From an uncultured Desulfovibrio sp. (GTDB taxonomy: Bacteria; Desulfobacterota; Desulfovibrionia; Desulfovibrionales; Desulfovibrionaceae), in assembly GCF_944324935.1 (NCBI RefSeq), contig NZ_CALUYG010000010.1, forward strand, positions 1 to 63,390: 63,390 nt of DNA, written 5' to 3'. The position numbers and the translations under genes were made by a program. Positions 34,683-42,864 of this stretch are shown here, piece by piece (the first letter of the stretch is position 1; every line of letters starts with the position of its first letter). A model generated the notes under the pieces. It had not been told where the DNA came from. It worked only from the letters and a program-made list of their open reading frames with translations, and ran no database searches.

Positions 34683-35388
34683 GCAGGTGGGGGCCGCGCA
34701 GGATCTAACCCTGCCCAGCATGCAGCTTACGCTTTCCGGCGGGGCGACCGAGCCGAGCAAGGTCTCCGTCCTGCTGGAGATCCTTTTCCTCTTGACCGTT
34801 CTGTCCGTGGCGCCGTCCATCATGCTCACGGTCACGAGCTTCACGCGCATCATCATCGTGTTCAGCTTCCTGCGGCAGGCAATGGGCGTGCAGCAGCTGC
34901 CGCCCACCCAGGTGCTGGCCAGCCTGGCCGTCTTTATGACGGTGGTCATCATGTTCCCCGTGGGCAAACGCATCAACGACGAAGCACTGCAACCCTACCT
35001 CCAGGAGCAGATCGATTACAAGGTGGCGCTGGACAGGGCCCAGGAGCCGCTGCGCGTGTTCATGTTCAAACATACGCGCGAAAAGGACATCTCGGTCTTC
35101 TACGCCATCTCGGGCATGGAAGCGCCCCGGAACAAGAATGAAGTGCCCACCATGATGCTGGCCGCCGCCTTTGTGATCAGCGAGCTCAAGACGGCCTTCA
35201 CCATCGGCTTCCTTATCTACATCCCCTTTCTCGTGCTGGACATGGTCATCTCCAGCGTGCTGCTGGCAATGGGGATGATGATGCTGCCGCCCATGATGGT
35301 CTCCATGCCGTTCAAGCTGCTGCTCTTCGTCATGGTGGACGGCTGGAACCTGCTTGTGGGCTCGCTGGTCAACAGTTTCCTCTTGTGA
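34591..35388 (+). CDS. fliP: Flagellar export apparatus protein FliP
   Basis: The 265-residue protein is part of the FliP-FliQ-FliR export gate. It has a cleavable signal peptide (about 1-36, ending GAA), as known for FliP, and four membrane segments. Motifs are SVAPSIMLTVTSFTRIIIVFSF, EAPRNKNEVPTMMLAAAF, FVISELKTAF and LPPMMVSMPFKLLLFVMVDGW. GGAGGAG precedes the ATG at 34591, which lies inside fliO. Confidence 0.97.
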   Translation: MKRLVRIFSTSWSRALPLLLATLVLTVLVPEQVGAAQDLTLPSMQLTLSGGATEPSKVSVLLEILFLLTVLSVAPSIMLTVTSFTRIIIVFSFLRQAMGVQQLPPTQVLASLAVFMTVVIMFPVGKRINDEALQPYLQEQIDYKVALDRAQEPLRVFMFKHTREKDISVFYAISGMEAPRNKNEVPTMMLAAAFVISELKTAFTIGFLIYIPFLVLDMVISSVLLAMGMMMLPPMMVSMPFKLLLFVMVDGWNLLVGSLVNSFLL

Positions 35389-35401
35389 CGGGAGGGCGGA
35401 C

Positions 35402-35671
35402 ATGACGACGGATTTTGTCATCGGTTTCGGCAGGCAGGCCATCGAGCTCTGCCTGATGATGGCGCTGCCCATGCTGGCCGTGGGGCTCGGCGTCGGCGTG
35501 GTGGTGAGCATCATCCAGGCGGCCACCCAGATCCAGGAGACCACGCTGAGCTTCATCCCCAAGATCATCAGCATGTTCATCGCGCTGTTGCTGGCCCTGC
35601 CCTGGATCATGGAGCGGGTGGTCACGTTCACCCGTGAGGTGTTCATCAACATCCCCAATTACGTCCAATAG
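35402..35671 (+). CDS. fliQ: Flagellar export apparatus protein FliQ
   Basis: The 89-residue protein has two membrane helices and the family pattern: MTTDFVIGFGRQAIE, VVSIIQAATQIQETTLSFIPKI. It completes the FliPQ part of the export gate; fliR is not adjacent in the window. GGAGG precedes the ATG, 13 bases after fliP. An in-frame upstream reading inside fliP was dropped. Confidence 0.95.
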   Translation: MTTDFVIGFGRQAIELCLMMALPMLAVGLGVGVVVSIIQAATQIQETTLSFIPKIISMFIALLLALPWIMERVVTFTREVFINIPNYVQ

Positions 35672-35763
35672 CCCGCCAATGTGCCGGCGGGGGCGTCGCG
35701 CGGGCGGGCTTTCCGCCCGAAGGCATCTTGCCTAACCGGCCCGGCAATGCTATGAATGGACGC

Positions 35764-36009
35764 ATGGATGTTCTTGAGCAGCTGGAAGTCCGTGTTTCGG
35801 AGCTTTTGCGCAAGCTGGAGGCCATGCAGGCCGACAGCGCCCGGCAACAGGCCGAAATGGCGGCGGCTGCCAGAGAAAACGAGGCTCTTGCGGCCAAAAA
35901 TGATGCGCTCACGCAGGCTCTGGCCCGGGAAAGGGCATGGCGGGCCGAGGCTCTTGCCCGGCTGGACGCCCTGATTCAGGCTGTGGAAGAGCACGAGAGC
36001 GCGGAGTAG
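35764..36009 (+). CDS. ZapB-like small coiled-coil protein
   Basis: The 81-residue protein is almost entirely coiled coil (LEQLEVRVSELLRKLEAM...), like ZapB or DUF904 proteins that work with ZapA at the division ring. It ends directly before zapA (TAG, then ATG), which supports the division role. The start is uncertain: ATG at 35752 is also possible, and neither has a clear ribosome binding site. Assignment to ZapB is by shape and neighbour only. Confidence 0.7.
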   Translation: MDVLEQLEVRVSELLRKLEAMQADSARQQAEMAAAARENEALAAKNDALTQALARERAWRAEALARLDALIQAVEEHESAE

Positions 36010-36015
36010 ATGCCC

Positions 36016-36297
36016 ATGAGCCTGGAGAACGCGAGCAGGCTGACCGTCCTGGGGACTGATATCTTCTTTCGTCCCGGCGCGGATCTGGAAAAGTTCCGGG
36101 CTACCATCGCACTGGTGGAAGAGCGGTTCGCCGATTTGAAACTGAGGTCCCACGGCGCGCAGACCAAAGATATTCTGCTGACGTACTTGGCCCTTGGGCT
36201 GGCGGAAGATTTACTGCAAGCGCAGAAAAAGCAGGAGGATGTACAGGATCGCATCCAGAACCTGCTTACGCAAATAGAAGAGTCGCAACCTCTTTAA
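36016..36297 (+). CDS. zapA: Cell division protein ZapA
   Basis: The 93-residue protein stabilises FtsZ bundles. It has an N-terminal ZapA fold (RLTVLGTDIFFRPGADLEKFR) and a C-terminal dimerising coiled coil (LAEDLLQAQKKQEDVQDRIQNLL). The ATG at 36016 is 9 bases after GGAG. The ATG at 36010 is in frame but too close to that site. The gene lies just before 6S RNA, the classic zapA-ssrS order. Confidence 0.9.
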   Translation: MSLENASRLTVLGTDIFFRPGADLEKFRATIALVEERFADLKLRSHGAQTKDILLTYLALGLAEDLLQAQKKQEDVQDRIQNLLTQIEESQPL

Positions 36298-36470
36298 CTC
36301 CCTGGGGTGTGCGTGATTTATGTCTCGGTGCTGACCTTACAAGCATACATAAGGGAGCCGTATCCGCTACCGGTGAGCATGCCCGCAAGGGAAGCCTGAT
36401 GGGAGCGTCTCGGCGCCCACCTGGGAAACCAGGTTCTGCACCGAAGACATGACACGGCATCCTGGGGCAT
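36296..36470 (+). ncRNA. ssrS: 6S RNA
   Basis: The stretch after zapA matches 6S RNA, which binds sigma-70 RNA polymerase by mimicking an open promoter. The conserved GGTGAGCATGC-CCGC and GGGAAGCCT are seen at about 36372-36396. The closing stem is clear: ATGTCT-CGGTGC (36320-36331) pairs with GCACCG-A-AGACAT (36438-36450). The apical ACCTGG...CCAGGT hairpin (36419-36434) corresponds to the CCTTGAACCAAGG part of the E. coli RNA. The exact ends are estimated. Confidence 0.88.
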
Positions 36471-36608
36471 TTGCCCCGGAGACCTCCGGGTGTGCCTGTC
36501 CTGCGCCGTTCGGGCGCGTCTCTACCTGCCCCCGCCGTGGTTACACGCTGACCGCTGCGCCTCTTGGTGCGGCGTTGGGCGGCCTGGCCGCCATTCCGGG
36601 GGGAAATT

Positions 36609-38168
36609 ATGGATATCATGACCATCGTGTCGGCTGTGCTGGCGCTCCTCGTGGGCGGGGCGCTCGGCTATGTATTGCAGAGCCGGGCGACCACCAAGCG
36701 CATCGGCGATGCGGACGAACTGGCAAAGCGCATCGTCGAGGAGGCGCGCAAGGAAGCGCAGGCGCAGAAAAAGGAAATCCTCCTGCAGGGACAGGACGAT
36801 CTCTATAACCAGAAGCGCGAGCTGGAGAACGAGTTCAAGGAGCGCGAGCGGGACGTCAAGAACCGGGAGCGCAAGCTTGAGGAAATGGGCGACCGGCTGG
36901 AAGAGCGGCTGGGCAAGGCCACGGAAAAGGAGCACGAGCTCCTGGCCACGGAAAAGGATCTGGCTCGCAAGGAACGCCAGCTCGCGGAAAATGAAGAGTA
37001 CCTCCAGGGACGCATCGAGGAGCAGGAACAGCGCCTCGCCGAGATCGCCGGCCTCACCGCGGACGAGGCCCGGGAGCGCCTCCTCGCCGAGATCGAGGCC
37101 CGCACGCGCCATGAATCCGCGCGCATGATCCGCCAGATCGAGACCGAAGCCCGCGAAACGGCCGACCGCAAGGCCAAGGAGATCTTGTGCAGCGTCATCC
37201 AGCGCTATGCCGGCGACTACGTCAACGAACAGACGGTGACGGCGGTCAGCCTGCCCAGCGAAGACATGAAAGGCCGCATCATCGGGCGTGAAGGCCGCAA
37301 TATCCGCGCGCTGGAAGCGGCGACCGGCGTGGACCTCATCATCGACGACACGCCGGAGACGGTCATCCTCTCCGCCTATAGTCCCTTGCGGCGTCAGGTG
37401 GCCAAGATGGCGCTGGAGCGCCTCATCCAGGACGGCCGCATCCATCCCGCACGCATCGAGGACATCGTGCAGAAGTGCGAGCAGGAGCTCGACACGCAGG
37501 TACGCGAGGTGGGCGAGCAGGCCACCTTCGACGCCGGCGTGCACGGCATCCATCCCGAGATCGTCCGCCTGCTGGGCCAGCTGCGCTACCGCACCTCCTT
37601 CACCCAGAACGTCCTCCAGCATTCGCTGGAAGTCTCGGCCCTCTGCGGCATGATGGCCGCCGAACTGGGCATGGACGTCAAAAAGGCCAAGCGCGCCGGC
37701 CTGCTGCACGACATCGGCAAGGCCGTGGACCACGAGGTGGAAGGCCCGCATGCCCTCATCGGCGCGGACATCGCCAAAAAATACAACGAGGCCAAGGACA
37801 TCGTCCACGCCATCGCCGCTCACCATGAGGATCAGCGCCCCTCCACGGCGCTGGCCGTGCTCGTGCAGGCGGCGGACTCCATTTCCGGGGCCAGGCCCGG
37901 CGCGCGAAAGGAACTGCTGGAGAACTACGTCAAGCGCCTTGAGGACCTGGAGAACATCGCCACCTCCTTTGACGGCGTCGCCAAGGCCTACGCCATCCAG
38001 GCCGGGCGCGAGATCCGCGTGATGGTCAATCCCGAAAGCGTGGACGACGACACGACCTACCTGCTCTGCAAGGACATCGCCGAAAAGATCGAGAAGAACC
38101 TGACCTATCCCGGCCAGATCCGGGTTACGGTCATCCGGGAGCGGCGGGCGTCGGGCTTCGCCAAATAG
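36609..38168 (+). CDS. rny: Ribonuclease Y
   Basis: This 519-residue endoribonuclease starts mRNA decay at the membrane. It has an N-terminal membrane segment ([21 protein letters not shown]), a long charged coiled coil (about 25-190), a KH domain ([24 protein letters not shown]) and an HD domain with [13 protein letters not shown] and the second AHHED. The ATG at 36609 follows the 6S RNA by about 140 bases. It appears co-transcribed with a TRIC-like gene and ended by the terminator at 38904. Confidence 0.96.
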   Translation: MDIMTIVSAVLALLVGGALGYVLQSRATTKRIGDADELAKRIVEEARKEAQAQKKEILLQGQDDLYNQKRELENEFKERERDVKNRERKLEEMGDRLEERLGKATEKEHELLATEKDLARKERQLAENEEYLQGRIEEQEQRLAEIAGLTADEARERLLAEIEARTRHESARMIRQIETEARETADRKAKEILCSVIQRYAGDYVNEQTVTAVSLPSEDMKGRIIGREGRNIRALEAATGVDLIIDDTPETVILSAYSPLRRQVAKMALERLIQDGRIHPARIEDIVQKCEQELDTQVREVGEQATFDAGVHGIHPEIVRLLGQLRYRTSFTQNVLQHSLEVSALCGMMAAELGMDVKKAKRAGLLHDIGKAVDHEVEGPHALIGADIAKKYNEAKDIVHAIAAHHEDQRPSTALAVLVQAADSISGARPGARKELLENYVKRLEDLENIATSFDGVAKAYAIQAGREIRVMVNPESVDDDTTYLLCKDIAEKIEKNLTYPGQIRVTVIRERRASGFAK

Positions 38169-38176
38169 GAGCTGGA

Positions 38177-38821
38177 GTGGACTCGCCCTGGTTGCTGTTT
38201 CTGCTGGGCTCCGAGCTGCCGGTCGTCTTCCTGCTGGCCTTTGCCGCGGCCTGCCGGGCCGGTATGGGCGGAGCGCGGCGCGGCGCGGCCCTGCTGACGG
38301 CAATGCTGACGCCACTGGCCGCGGAGGTGCTGCGTCATCTCCTGCTGCGCAGCGGGCAGTACCTGTTCCTCGTGCATCCCGTCGAGGTGCTGGCCTGCCT
38401 GCTGGCCGGCGGGCTGCTGGGCTGCGCGGCATCGCGGGGGCGGCGCGCGCCGCTCGTGTCCATGCTGGCCGATACGCTGGGGCTGTTCCTTTTTTCCGCC
38501 CTGCTGGTGCATGCCGGCCTGGGGTCGGGCCTGTATCGGCCGCAGGATGTGGGGCTGGTGCTGCTGGCATGGCTGGCGGCCTGCCTGACGGCCCTGCTGC
38601 GGGATACACTCAATGCCGACAGTCCCCGCATCATGGACGAACAGGTCTACGCGACGGGCATGGCCCTCGCGGCCCTGCTGGTGCTGACCGCCCGGCTGCA
38701 CTGGCCCGCTGCCGGGCCGGCTGAGCAGCTGGGCATACTCTGGGGTGCCGCCATGCTGCCCCTGCTGTTGCGCTGCGTGTGGCTGCGTCGGCAGCCCGGA
38801 CGGCAGTGTCCCTGGCAATAG
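38177..38821 (+). CDS. TRIC/YicG-like (UPF0126) integral membrane protein
   Basis: The 214-residue protein is very hydrophobic with about six or seven membrane helices. Two halves look like the internal repeat of trimeric intracellular cation channels and the related YicG glycine-transporter family. The second repeat is clearer (DTLGLFLFSALLVHAG ... LTALLRDTLNADSP ... YATGMAL). In the first, the glycine-rich loop has become TPLAAEVLRHLLL. The start is GTG with AGGAGCTG upstream, 8 bases after rny. Function is uncertain because both glycine loops are poorly kept. Confidence 0.6.
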   Translation: MDSPWLLFLLGSELPVVFLLAFAAACRAGMGGARRGAALLTAMLTPLAAEVLRHLLLRSGQYLFLVHPVEVLACLLAGGLLGCAASRGRRAPLVSMLADTLGLFLFSALLVHAGLGSGLYRPQDVGLVLLAWLAACLTALLRDTLNADSPRIMDEQVYATGMALAALLVLTARLHWPAAGPAEQLGILWGAAMLPLLLRCVWLRRQPGRQCPWQ

Positions 38822-38843
38822 CAATACGGCCAGGCGGCAGAGT

Positions 38844-38881
38844 AAAAAACCGTGCGGGCGGCGCATTTCACGTCGCCCGCA
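38844..38881 (-). terminator. Terminator-like hairpin on the minus strand with no gene before it
   Basis: On the minus strand TGCGGGCG...CGCCCGCA is followed by CGGTTTTTT. All annotated genes here are on the plus strand, so it could end an antisense or small RNA made from about 38882-39100. Confidence 0.4.
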
Positions 38882-38903
38882 GCAAGGCGGAGAGGAGAGG
38901 AAG

Positions 38904-38944
38904 CTTCCTTTCGAACGGATTCGCTCGAGAGGAGGGTTTTTTTT
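38904..38944 (+). terminator. Rho-independent terminator of the rny operon
   Basis: A 14-bp stem (38904-38917 with 38922-38935, one mismatch and two G-T pairs) around a GATT loop is followed by eight T (38937-38944). Confidence 0.85.
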
Positions 38945-39105
38945 GTGCAAAAACTGCTGGTGCGGCAAACCGCACGGCACGCCCCCGGAAGGCCGCCGCG
39001 TCGCACCGGCCCGGACCGGCCGCGCGTCCGCGCAGGCAGCGGCCCGCTCCCCGCATGACGGAGGACGGCTGCCGCCTTCACCTTAAGAACAAAGAAGGGA
39101 TGTCC

Positions 39106-41364
39106 ATGATTCCCATGCCTGAACAGCTGCCCCATCCGCAGCTTACCCCCAATATCGAAGTCGTTCTGAAAAAGCGTTACCTGCGTAAAAGCCTGGACGG
39201 CCTTTCCGCTGAGGAACCGCGCGACCTGTTCTGGCGCGTGGCCGCGGCCATTGCCGCCGTGGACGGCGACTACGGCGCCACGCCGGACCAGCAGGCGGCG
39301 ATGGCCCGCCGTTTCTATGATCTTATGACCTCCTGGCAGTTCCTGCCCAATTCGCCCACGCTTATGAATGCCGGAACGGAGCTCGGGCAGCTTTCCGCCT
39401 GTTTCGTCCTGCCGGTGGGCGACTCCATCGAGGAGATCTTCGACGCCGTCAAATACGCGGCCATGATCCACAAATCCGGCGGCGGCACGGGCTTTTCCTT
39501 TTCGCGACTGCGCCCCAAGGCGAGCCGTGTGGGCTCCACGGGCGGCGTGGCCTCCGGGCCCGTTTCCTTCCTGCGCATCTTCAATACGGCGACCGAGCAG
39601 GTGAAGCAGGGCGGCACACGGCGCGGGGCCAACATGGGCATCCTGCGTGTGGATCATCCCGACATCGTGGAATTCATCCGCGCCAAGGAAAAGGACGGCG
39701 AATTCAACAATTTCAATCTCTCGGTGGGCCTGACGGAAGCCTTCATGCAGGCGGTGGAGGCGGATGAGGAATACGAACTGCGCTCCCCGCAGAACGGCGA
39801 GGTGGTCAAGCGGCTGCGCGCCCGGGATATCTTCGACCTGCTTGTCCGCAAGGCCTGGGAGTCCGGCGATCCGGGCATAATCTTTCTGGATCGCATCAAT
39901 CGCGACAATCCGACGCCGGAACAGGGAGAGATCGAGTCCACCAATCCGTGCGGCGAGCAACCCCTGTTGCCCTACGAGGCCTGCAACCTCGGCTCCATCA
40001 ATCTGGCCTGCTTCTACCAGCCCGGGCACAATGAGGACGCCGATCCCGCCGCCAGAGGCATCGACTGGGAGGCCCTGCGGGAGGTCGTGCGCTTGTCCGT
40101 CCACTTCCTCGACAATGTGGTGGACGCTTCCCGCTTCCCGCTGGAGCGCATCGCCGAGACCGTGCGGCGCAATCGCAAGATCGGCCTCGGCGTCATGGGC
40201 TTTGCCGACCTGCTCTATCAGCTGGGCATCGCCTATGACTCGGAAGAGGGGACCGCCCTTGCCGAACGCATCATGGCCTTCATCAATGCCGAAGGGCACG
40301 CCGCCTCTGCCGAACTGGCCCGCGCGCGCGGCCCCTTCCCCGCCTATGCCCAGTCCACCTATGCCGCACGCGGCGAAGGCCCGTATCGCAACGCCACGGT
40401 GACGACCATCGCGCCCACGGGAACCCTGTCGCTCATCGCGGGCTGCTCCTCCGGCGTGGAGCCGCTTTTCGCGCTCTGCTTCACCCGCAACATACTCGAT
40501 GGCGAACGCCTGCTGGAGGTGAACCCCTATTTCGAGGCGGCCGTGCGCGAGGCCGGGCTGGACGGCGAGGAACTCATGGAGCGCGTGCTCGAAAAAGGTT
40601 CCATCCAGGACATGGACATCCTGCCCGAGGACATGCGCCGCGTCTTCGTGACCGCTATGGACATCGCGCCCGTCTGGCATCTGCGCATGCAGGCCGCCTT
40701 CCAGCGGCATACGGACAATGCCGTGTCCAAGACCGTCAATTTGCCCCATACCGCCACGGAACAGGACATCCACCAGATCTACTGGCTGGCCTATAAGGAA
40801 GGCTGCAAGGGCGTCACCGTCTACCGCGACGGCTGCAAGGCTCAGCAGGTGCTGGCCACGGGAGAGGGCCAGCGCAAGATTGACGGCGAACCGGCAAAAC
40901 CCACGGTCTCAGCGGTGCGTAAGCGCCCGGACGTGGTGCAGGGCTTCACCCAGAAAGTGCAGACCGGCCTTGGCGCCATGTATCTGACGGTGAACGAGGT
41001 GGACGGCAAGCCCTTTGAAGTCTTCGCCACCATCGGCAAGTCCGGGCGCTCCATCACCGCCAAGGCCGAAGCCATCGGCCGCCTGGTCTCCCTTGCCCTG
41101 CGCTCCGGCGTGGAAGTGCGGGACATCGTGGCCCAGATCAAGGGCATCGGCGGCGAACACCCCGTCTTCCGCGGCAAGGGCCTGCTGCTCTCCATCCCCG
41201 ACGCCATCGCCTGGGTGCTGGAAAAGCGCTACCTCAAGGATCAACAGCTCGGCATCGGCGTGACCGACATCGAACAGCAGCACTGCCCGGAATGCAACGC
41301 CGTGCTGGTCTTCCAGGAAGGCTGCCTCATCTGCCCCACCTGCGGCTTCTCCCGCTGCGGGTAA
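39106..41364 (+). CDS. nrdJ: Adenosylcobalamin-dependent (class II) ribonucleotide reductase
   Basis: This 752-residue enzyme makes deoxyribonucleotides without oxygen using B12. Motifs are PNSPTLMNAG, SACFVLPVGDS, KSGGGTGFSFSRLRP, the active-site NPCGEQPLLPYEACNLGSINL and PTGTLSLIAGCSSGVEP. The C-terminus has a zinc-ribbon-like CPECNAVLVFQEGCLICPTCG, common in NrdJ. The ATG at 39106 is preferred to that at 39100, which is only one base after AGAAGG. A cobaltochelatase gene lies at 62.5 kb. I see no cobalamin riboswitch or NrdR box upstream. Confidence 0.96.
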   Translation: MIPMPEQLPHPQLTPNIEVVLKKRYLRKSLDGLSAEEPRDLFWRVAAAIAAVDGDYGATPDQQAAMARRFYDLMTSWQFLPNSPTLMNAGTELGQLSACFVLPVGDSIEEIFDAVKYAAMIHKSGGGTGFSFSRLRPKASRVGSTGGVASGPVSFLRIFNTATEQVKQGGTRRGANMGILRVDHPDIVEFIRAKEKDGEFNNFNLSVGLTEAFMQAVEADEEYELRSPQNGEVVKRLRARDIFDLLVRKAWESGDPGIIFLDRINRDNPTPEQGEIESTNPCGEQPLLPYEACNLGSINLACFYQPGHNEDADPAARGIDWEALREVVRLSVHFLDNVVDASRFPLERIAETVRRNRKIGLGVMGFADLLYQLGIAYDSEEGTALAERIMAFINAEGHAASAELARARGPFPAYAQSTYAARGEGPYRNATVTTIAPTGTLSLIAGCSSGVEPLFALCFTRNILDGERLLEVNPYFEAAVREAGLDGEELMERVLEKGSIQDMDILPEDMRRVFVTAMDIAPVWHLRMQAAFQRHTDNAVSKTVNLPHTATEQDIHQIYWLAYKEGCKGVTVYRDGCKAQQVLATGEGQRKIDGEPAKPTVSAVRKRPDVVQGFTQKVQTGLGAMYLTVNEVDGKPFEVFATIGKSGRSITAKAEAIGRLVSLALRSGVEVRDIVAQIKGIGGEHPVFRGKGLLLSIPDAIAWVLEKRYLKDQQLGIGVTDIEQQHCPECNAVLVFQEGCLICPTCGFSRCG

Positions 41365-41451
41365 GGTCTGCCGCTGCGGGATGGGGGTTCAGCAGGGAAA
41401 AGGGGGACCCAGCGCTTCATGGCACGCGTAGCACCCCGCGCAGTGGTTTTC

Positions 41452-41533
41452 GCAGGGGGAAGGGGGACCCCCCGCCTCGCGCGGGTGGGGTCCCCCTTCC
41501 CCCTGCACCCCCAACCCCTCCCCGGCGCGCTTT
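41452..41533 (-). repeat. G-rich repeat family 2, copy a
   Basis: A perfect 20-bp inverted repeat (41452-41471 with 41487-41506, 15-base loop) is joined on its right to the core AAAGCGCGCCGGGGAGGGG read on the minus strand (41507-41533). It lies downstream of nrdJ. A shorter AAAAGGGGGACCC motif precedes it near 41400. Confidence 0.7.
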
Positions 41534-41680
41534 ATTTGTTCGGGATCGGAGGCAGCCTGAGCGGCCTGGAGTCTTACGAGCGCGGTCGTTGCCCATGTTT
41601 GCCGACTGCGGGCGCTGGGATGTGTGCGAGCGGTAGGCGGGCTTTCTGATGGCTCTCCCGCGCCGGCAGCGACCCAGCGG

Positions 41681-41806
41681 GCGGCCGGAGGCCGTGCCCG
41701 TTGCGACGCAGGAAGCTACGGGCATCGACAGCAGCGCGCGACCGAAAGGCGGCCGGAGGCCGTGCCCGTTGCGACGCAGGAAGCTACGGGCATCGACAGC
41801 AGCGCG
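41681..41806. repeat. Direct repeat, 58 bp identical with 68-bp period
   Basis: 41681-41738 is repeated without change at 41749-41806. Each copy contains GCCGGAGGCCGTGCCCGTTG, which returns once more at 42530-42549. The frames through it look coding by chance only. The rest of 41365-41866 shows no gene. Confidence 0.85.
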
Positions 41807-41866
41807 AGGGATTCCTTCCCCTCAAAGTAACGCATCTTGATTTCAACTCGTTCCAAAGGAAGACGC

Positions 41867-42367
41867 ATGAAATGGATGACACATCAGGCGGCGGCGGTCG
41901 GCATGGCGTTGGTGCTGCATTTGCCGGTGGAGGGGGTGCTTGCCTCCTGTTTTGGAGCCGTGCTGCCGGACATGCTGGACCAGCGAGCCTCCCGGATGAC
42001 GCGCAATCCGCAGCGGACCTTCAACCGCATCCACCGGGGGGTGACGCACTGGTTCGGCTGGTGGCTGGGGCTTTTTCTGGTGGCGGGCCTGTTGCCGTTG
42101 CCGCCACACTGGCGTGCGGTAGTGCTGGGGGTGGGCTTTGGCGCGCTGAGCCACATCGTGCTGGATATGCTCAATCCCAGTGGCGTGCCGCTGCTGCCCT
42201 TCAGCCGCAAGAACCGTCTGTCCCTGCGGCTTTGCTCCACGGGCAGCGTCGGGGAGTACATCTTTCTGGCGGCCATGCTGGGCTGTTTCGTGCTCTTTCT
42301 GGGGCCGCGTTTCTGGGACATCCTGCATCAGGCCGAACGCTGGGCCGGGCACGCGCTGCGCTTTTAG
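41867..42367 (+). CDS. YdjM-like inner-membrane metal-dependent hydrolase family protein
   Basis: The 166-residue membrane protein resembles the YdjM/DUF457 family. It has an N-terminal MTHQAAAVGMAL segment, a GAVLPDMLDQ motif, an RIHRGVTHWFGWW motif with conserved His, and SHIVLDMLNPSGVPLLPF, all typical. About four membrane helices are seen. The biochemical activity of the family is not established. AAAGGAAG precedes the ATG. The TAG stop coincides with the left end of a repeat element. Confidence 0.85.
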   Translation: MKWMTHQAAAVGMALVLHLPVEGVLASCFGAVLPDMLDQRASRMTRNPQRTFNRIHRGVTHWFGWWLGLFLVAGLLPLPPHWRAVVLGVGFGALSHIVLDMLNPSGVPLLPFSRKNRLSLRLCSTGSVGEYIFLAAMLGCFVLFLGPRFWDILHQAERWAGHALRF

Positions 42368-42513
42368 GGCGTTTTATCTTTGAAAAAGATAAAACGCGAG
42401 GCGGCGGCACAGCGCCGTCCGGCCAAAAGTGAGCGGAAAAACGGCGTTTTTTCCGCGAAGCGCCAAGTCGTATGGTTTGAAACGCCAAGCGTTTCAAACA
42501 GAAAATGCCCAAG
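42365..42513 (+). repeat. Dispersed repeat family 1, copy b (MITE-like)
   Basis: About 149 bp with near-matching ends GGGCGTTTT and AAAATGCCC. It holds three hairpins: CGTTTTATCTT/AAGATAAAACG (42370-42396), GCGGAAAAA...TTTTTTCCGC (42433-42456), and GTTTGAAACGC/GCGTTTCAAAC near 42475-42499. The central ACGCGAGGCGGC-GGCACAGC block is shared with the other two copies. Confidence 0.78.
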
Positions 42514-42614
42514 GCCCTCCCGCGCCGGGCCGGAGGCCGTGCCCGTTGGAGTTTACTCATAAAACGTTCTGTATTTTGTGGAGAAATGTTTTTTGCATGG
42601 TTCGCCCCCCTGGT

Positions 42615-42696
42615 AAAAGCGCGCTGGGGAAGGGATGGGGGGCTTGGGGGGAAGGGGAACCCCTCCCGCGCCGGCGGAGGGGTTCCCCTTCCCCCC
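42615..42696 (+). repeat. G-rich repeat family 2, copy b
   Basis: The core AAAAGCGCGCTGGGGAAGGG (from 42615) is followed by ATGGGGGGCTT and a perfect 21-bp inverted repeat (42646-42666 with 42676-42696, 9-base loop). AAAAAAAC follows. It has no coding potential I trust. Confidence 0.78.
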
Positions 42697-42733
42697 AAAA
42701 AAACTGCACACAGAGGCAGCACGCCATATACAG

Positions 42734-42762
42734 AAAAGCCGCCGGGGTGACCGGCGGCTTTT
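42734..42762. terminator. Bidirectional terminator after cheZ
   Basis: AAAAGCCGCCGG pairs perfectly with CCGGCGGCTTTT around GGTGA. It ends the minus-strand ileS-to-cheZ run about 100 bases after cheZ and could also stop plus-strand transcripts. Confidence 0.82.
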
Positions 42763-42864
42763 CCGCAGTGTCAGGCATCACGCTATGGCGGGCAAGGATG
42801 CGGGGCCTGACGACGTTACAGGCAGCAGGCCAGCAGCGGCTGCCGCCGTAGTGCCTTTTCGGGT

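Noticed and set aside
38945-39105. Cobalamin riboswitch before the B12-dependent nrdJ
   Set aside because: No B12-box-like GCCACTG and no matching fold was seen, only short GC-rich hairpins.
41385-41860. Open frames through the repeats after nrdJ
   Set aside because: They cover the inverted and direct repeats and give low-complexity Pro/Gly/Arg peptides in several frames at once.
42400-42850. Open frames through repeat elements after the YdjM-like gene
   Set aside because: Different frames of the repeats give similar-looking short peptides in all copies; there is no consistent frame or ribosome binding site.
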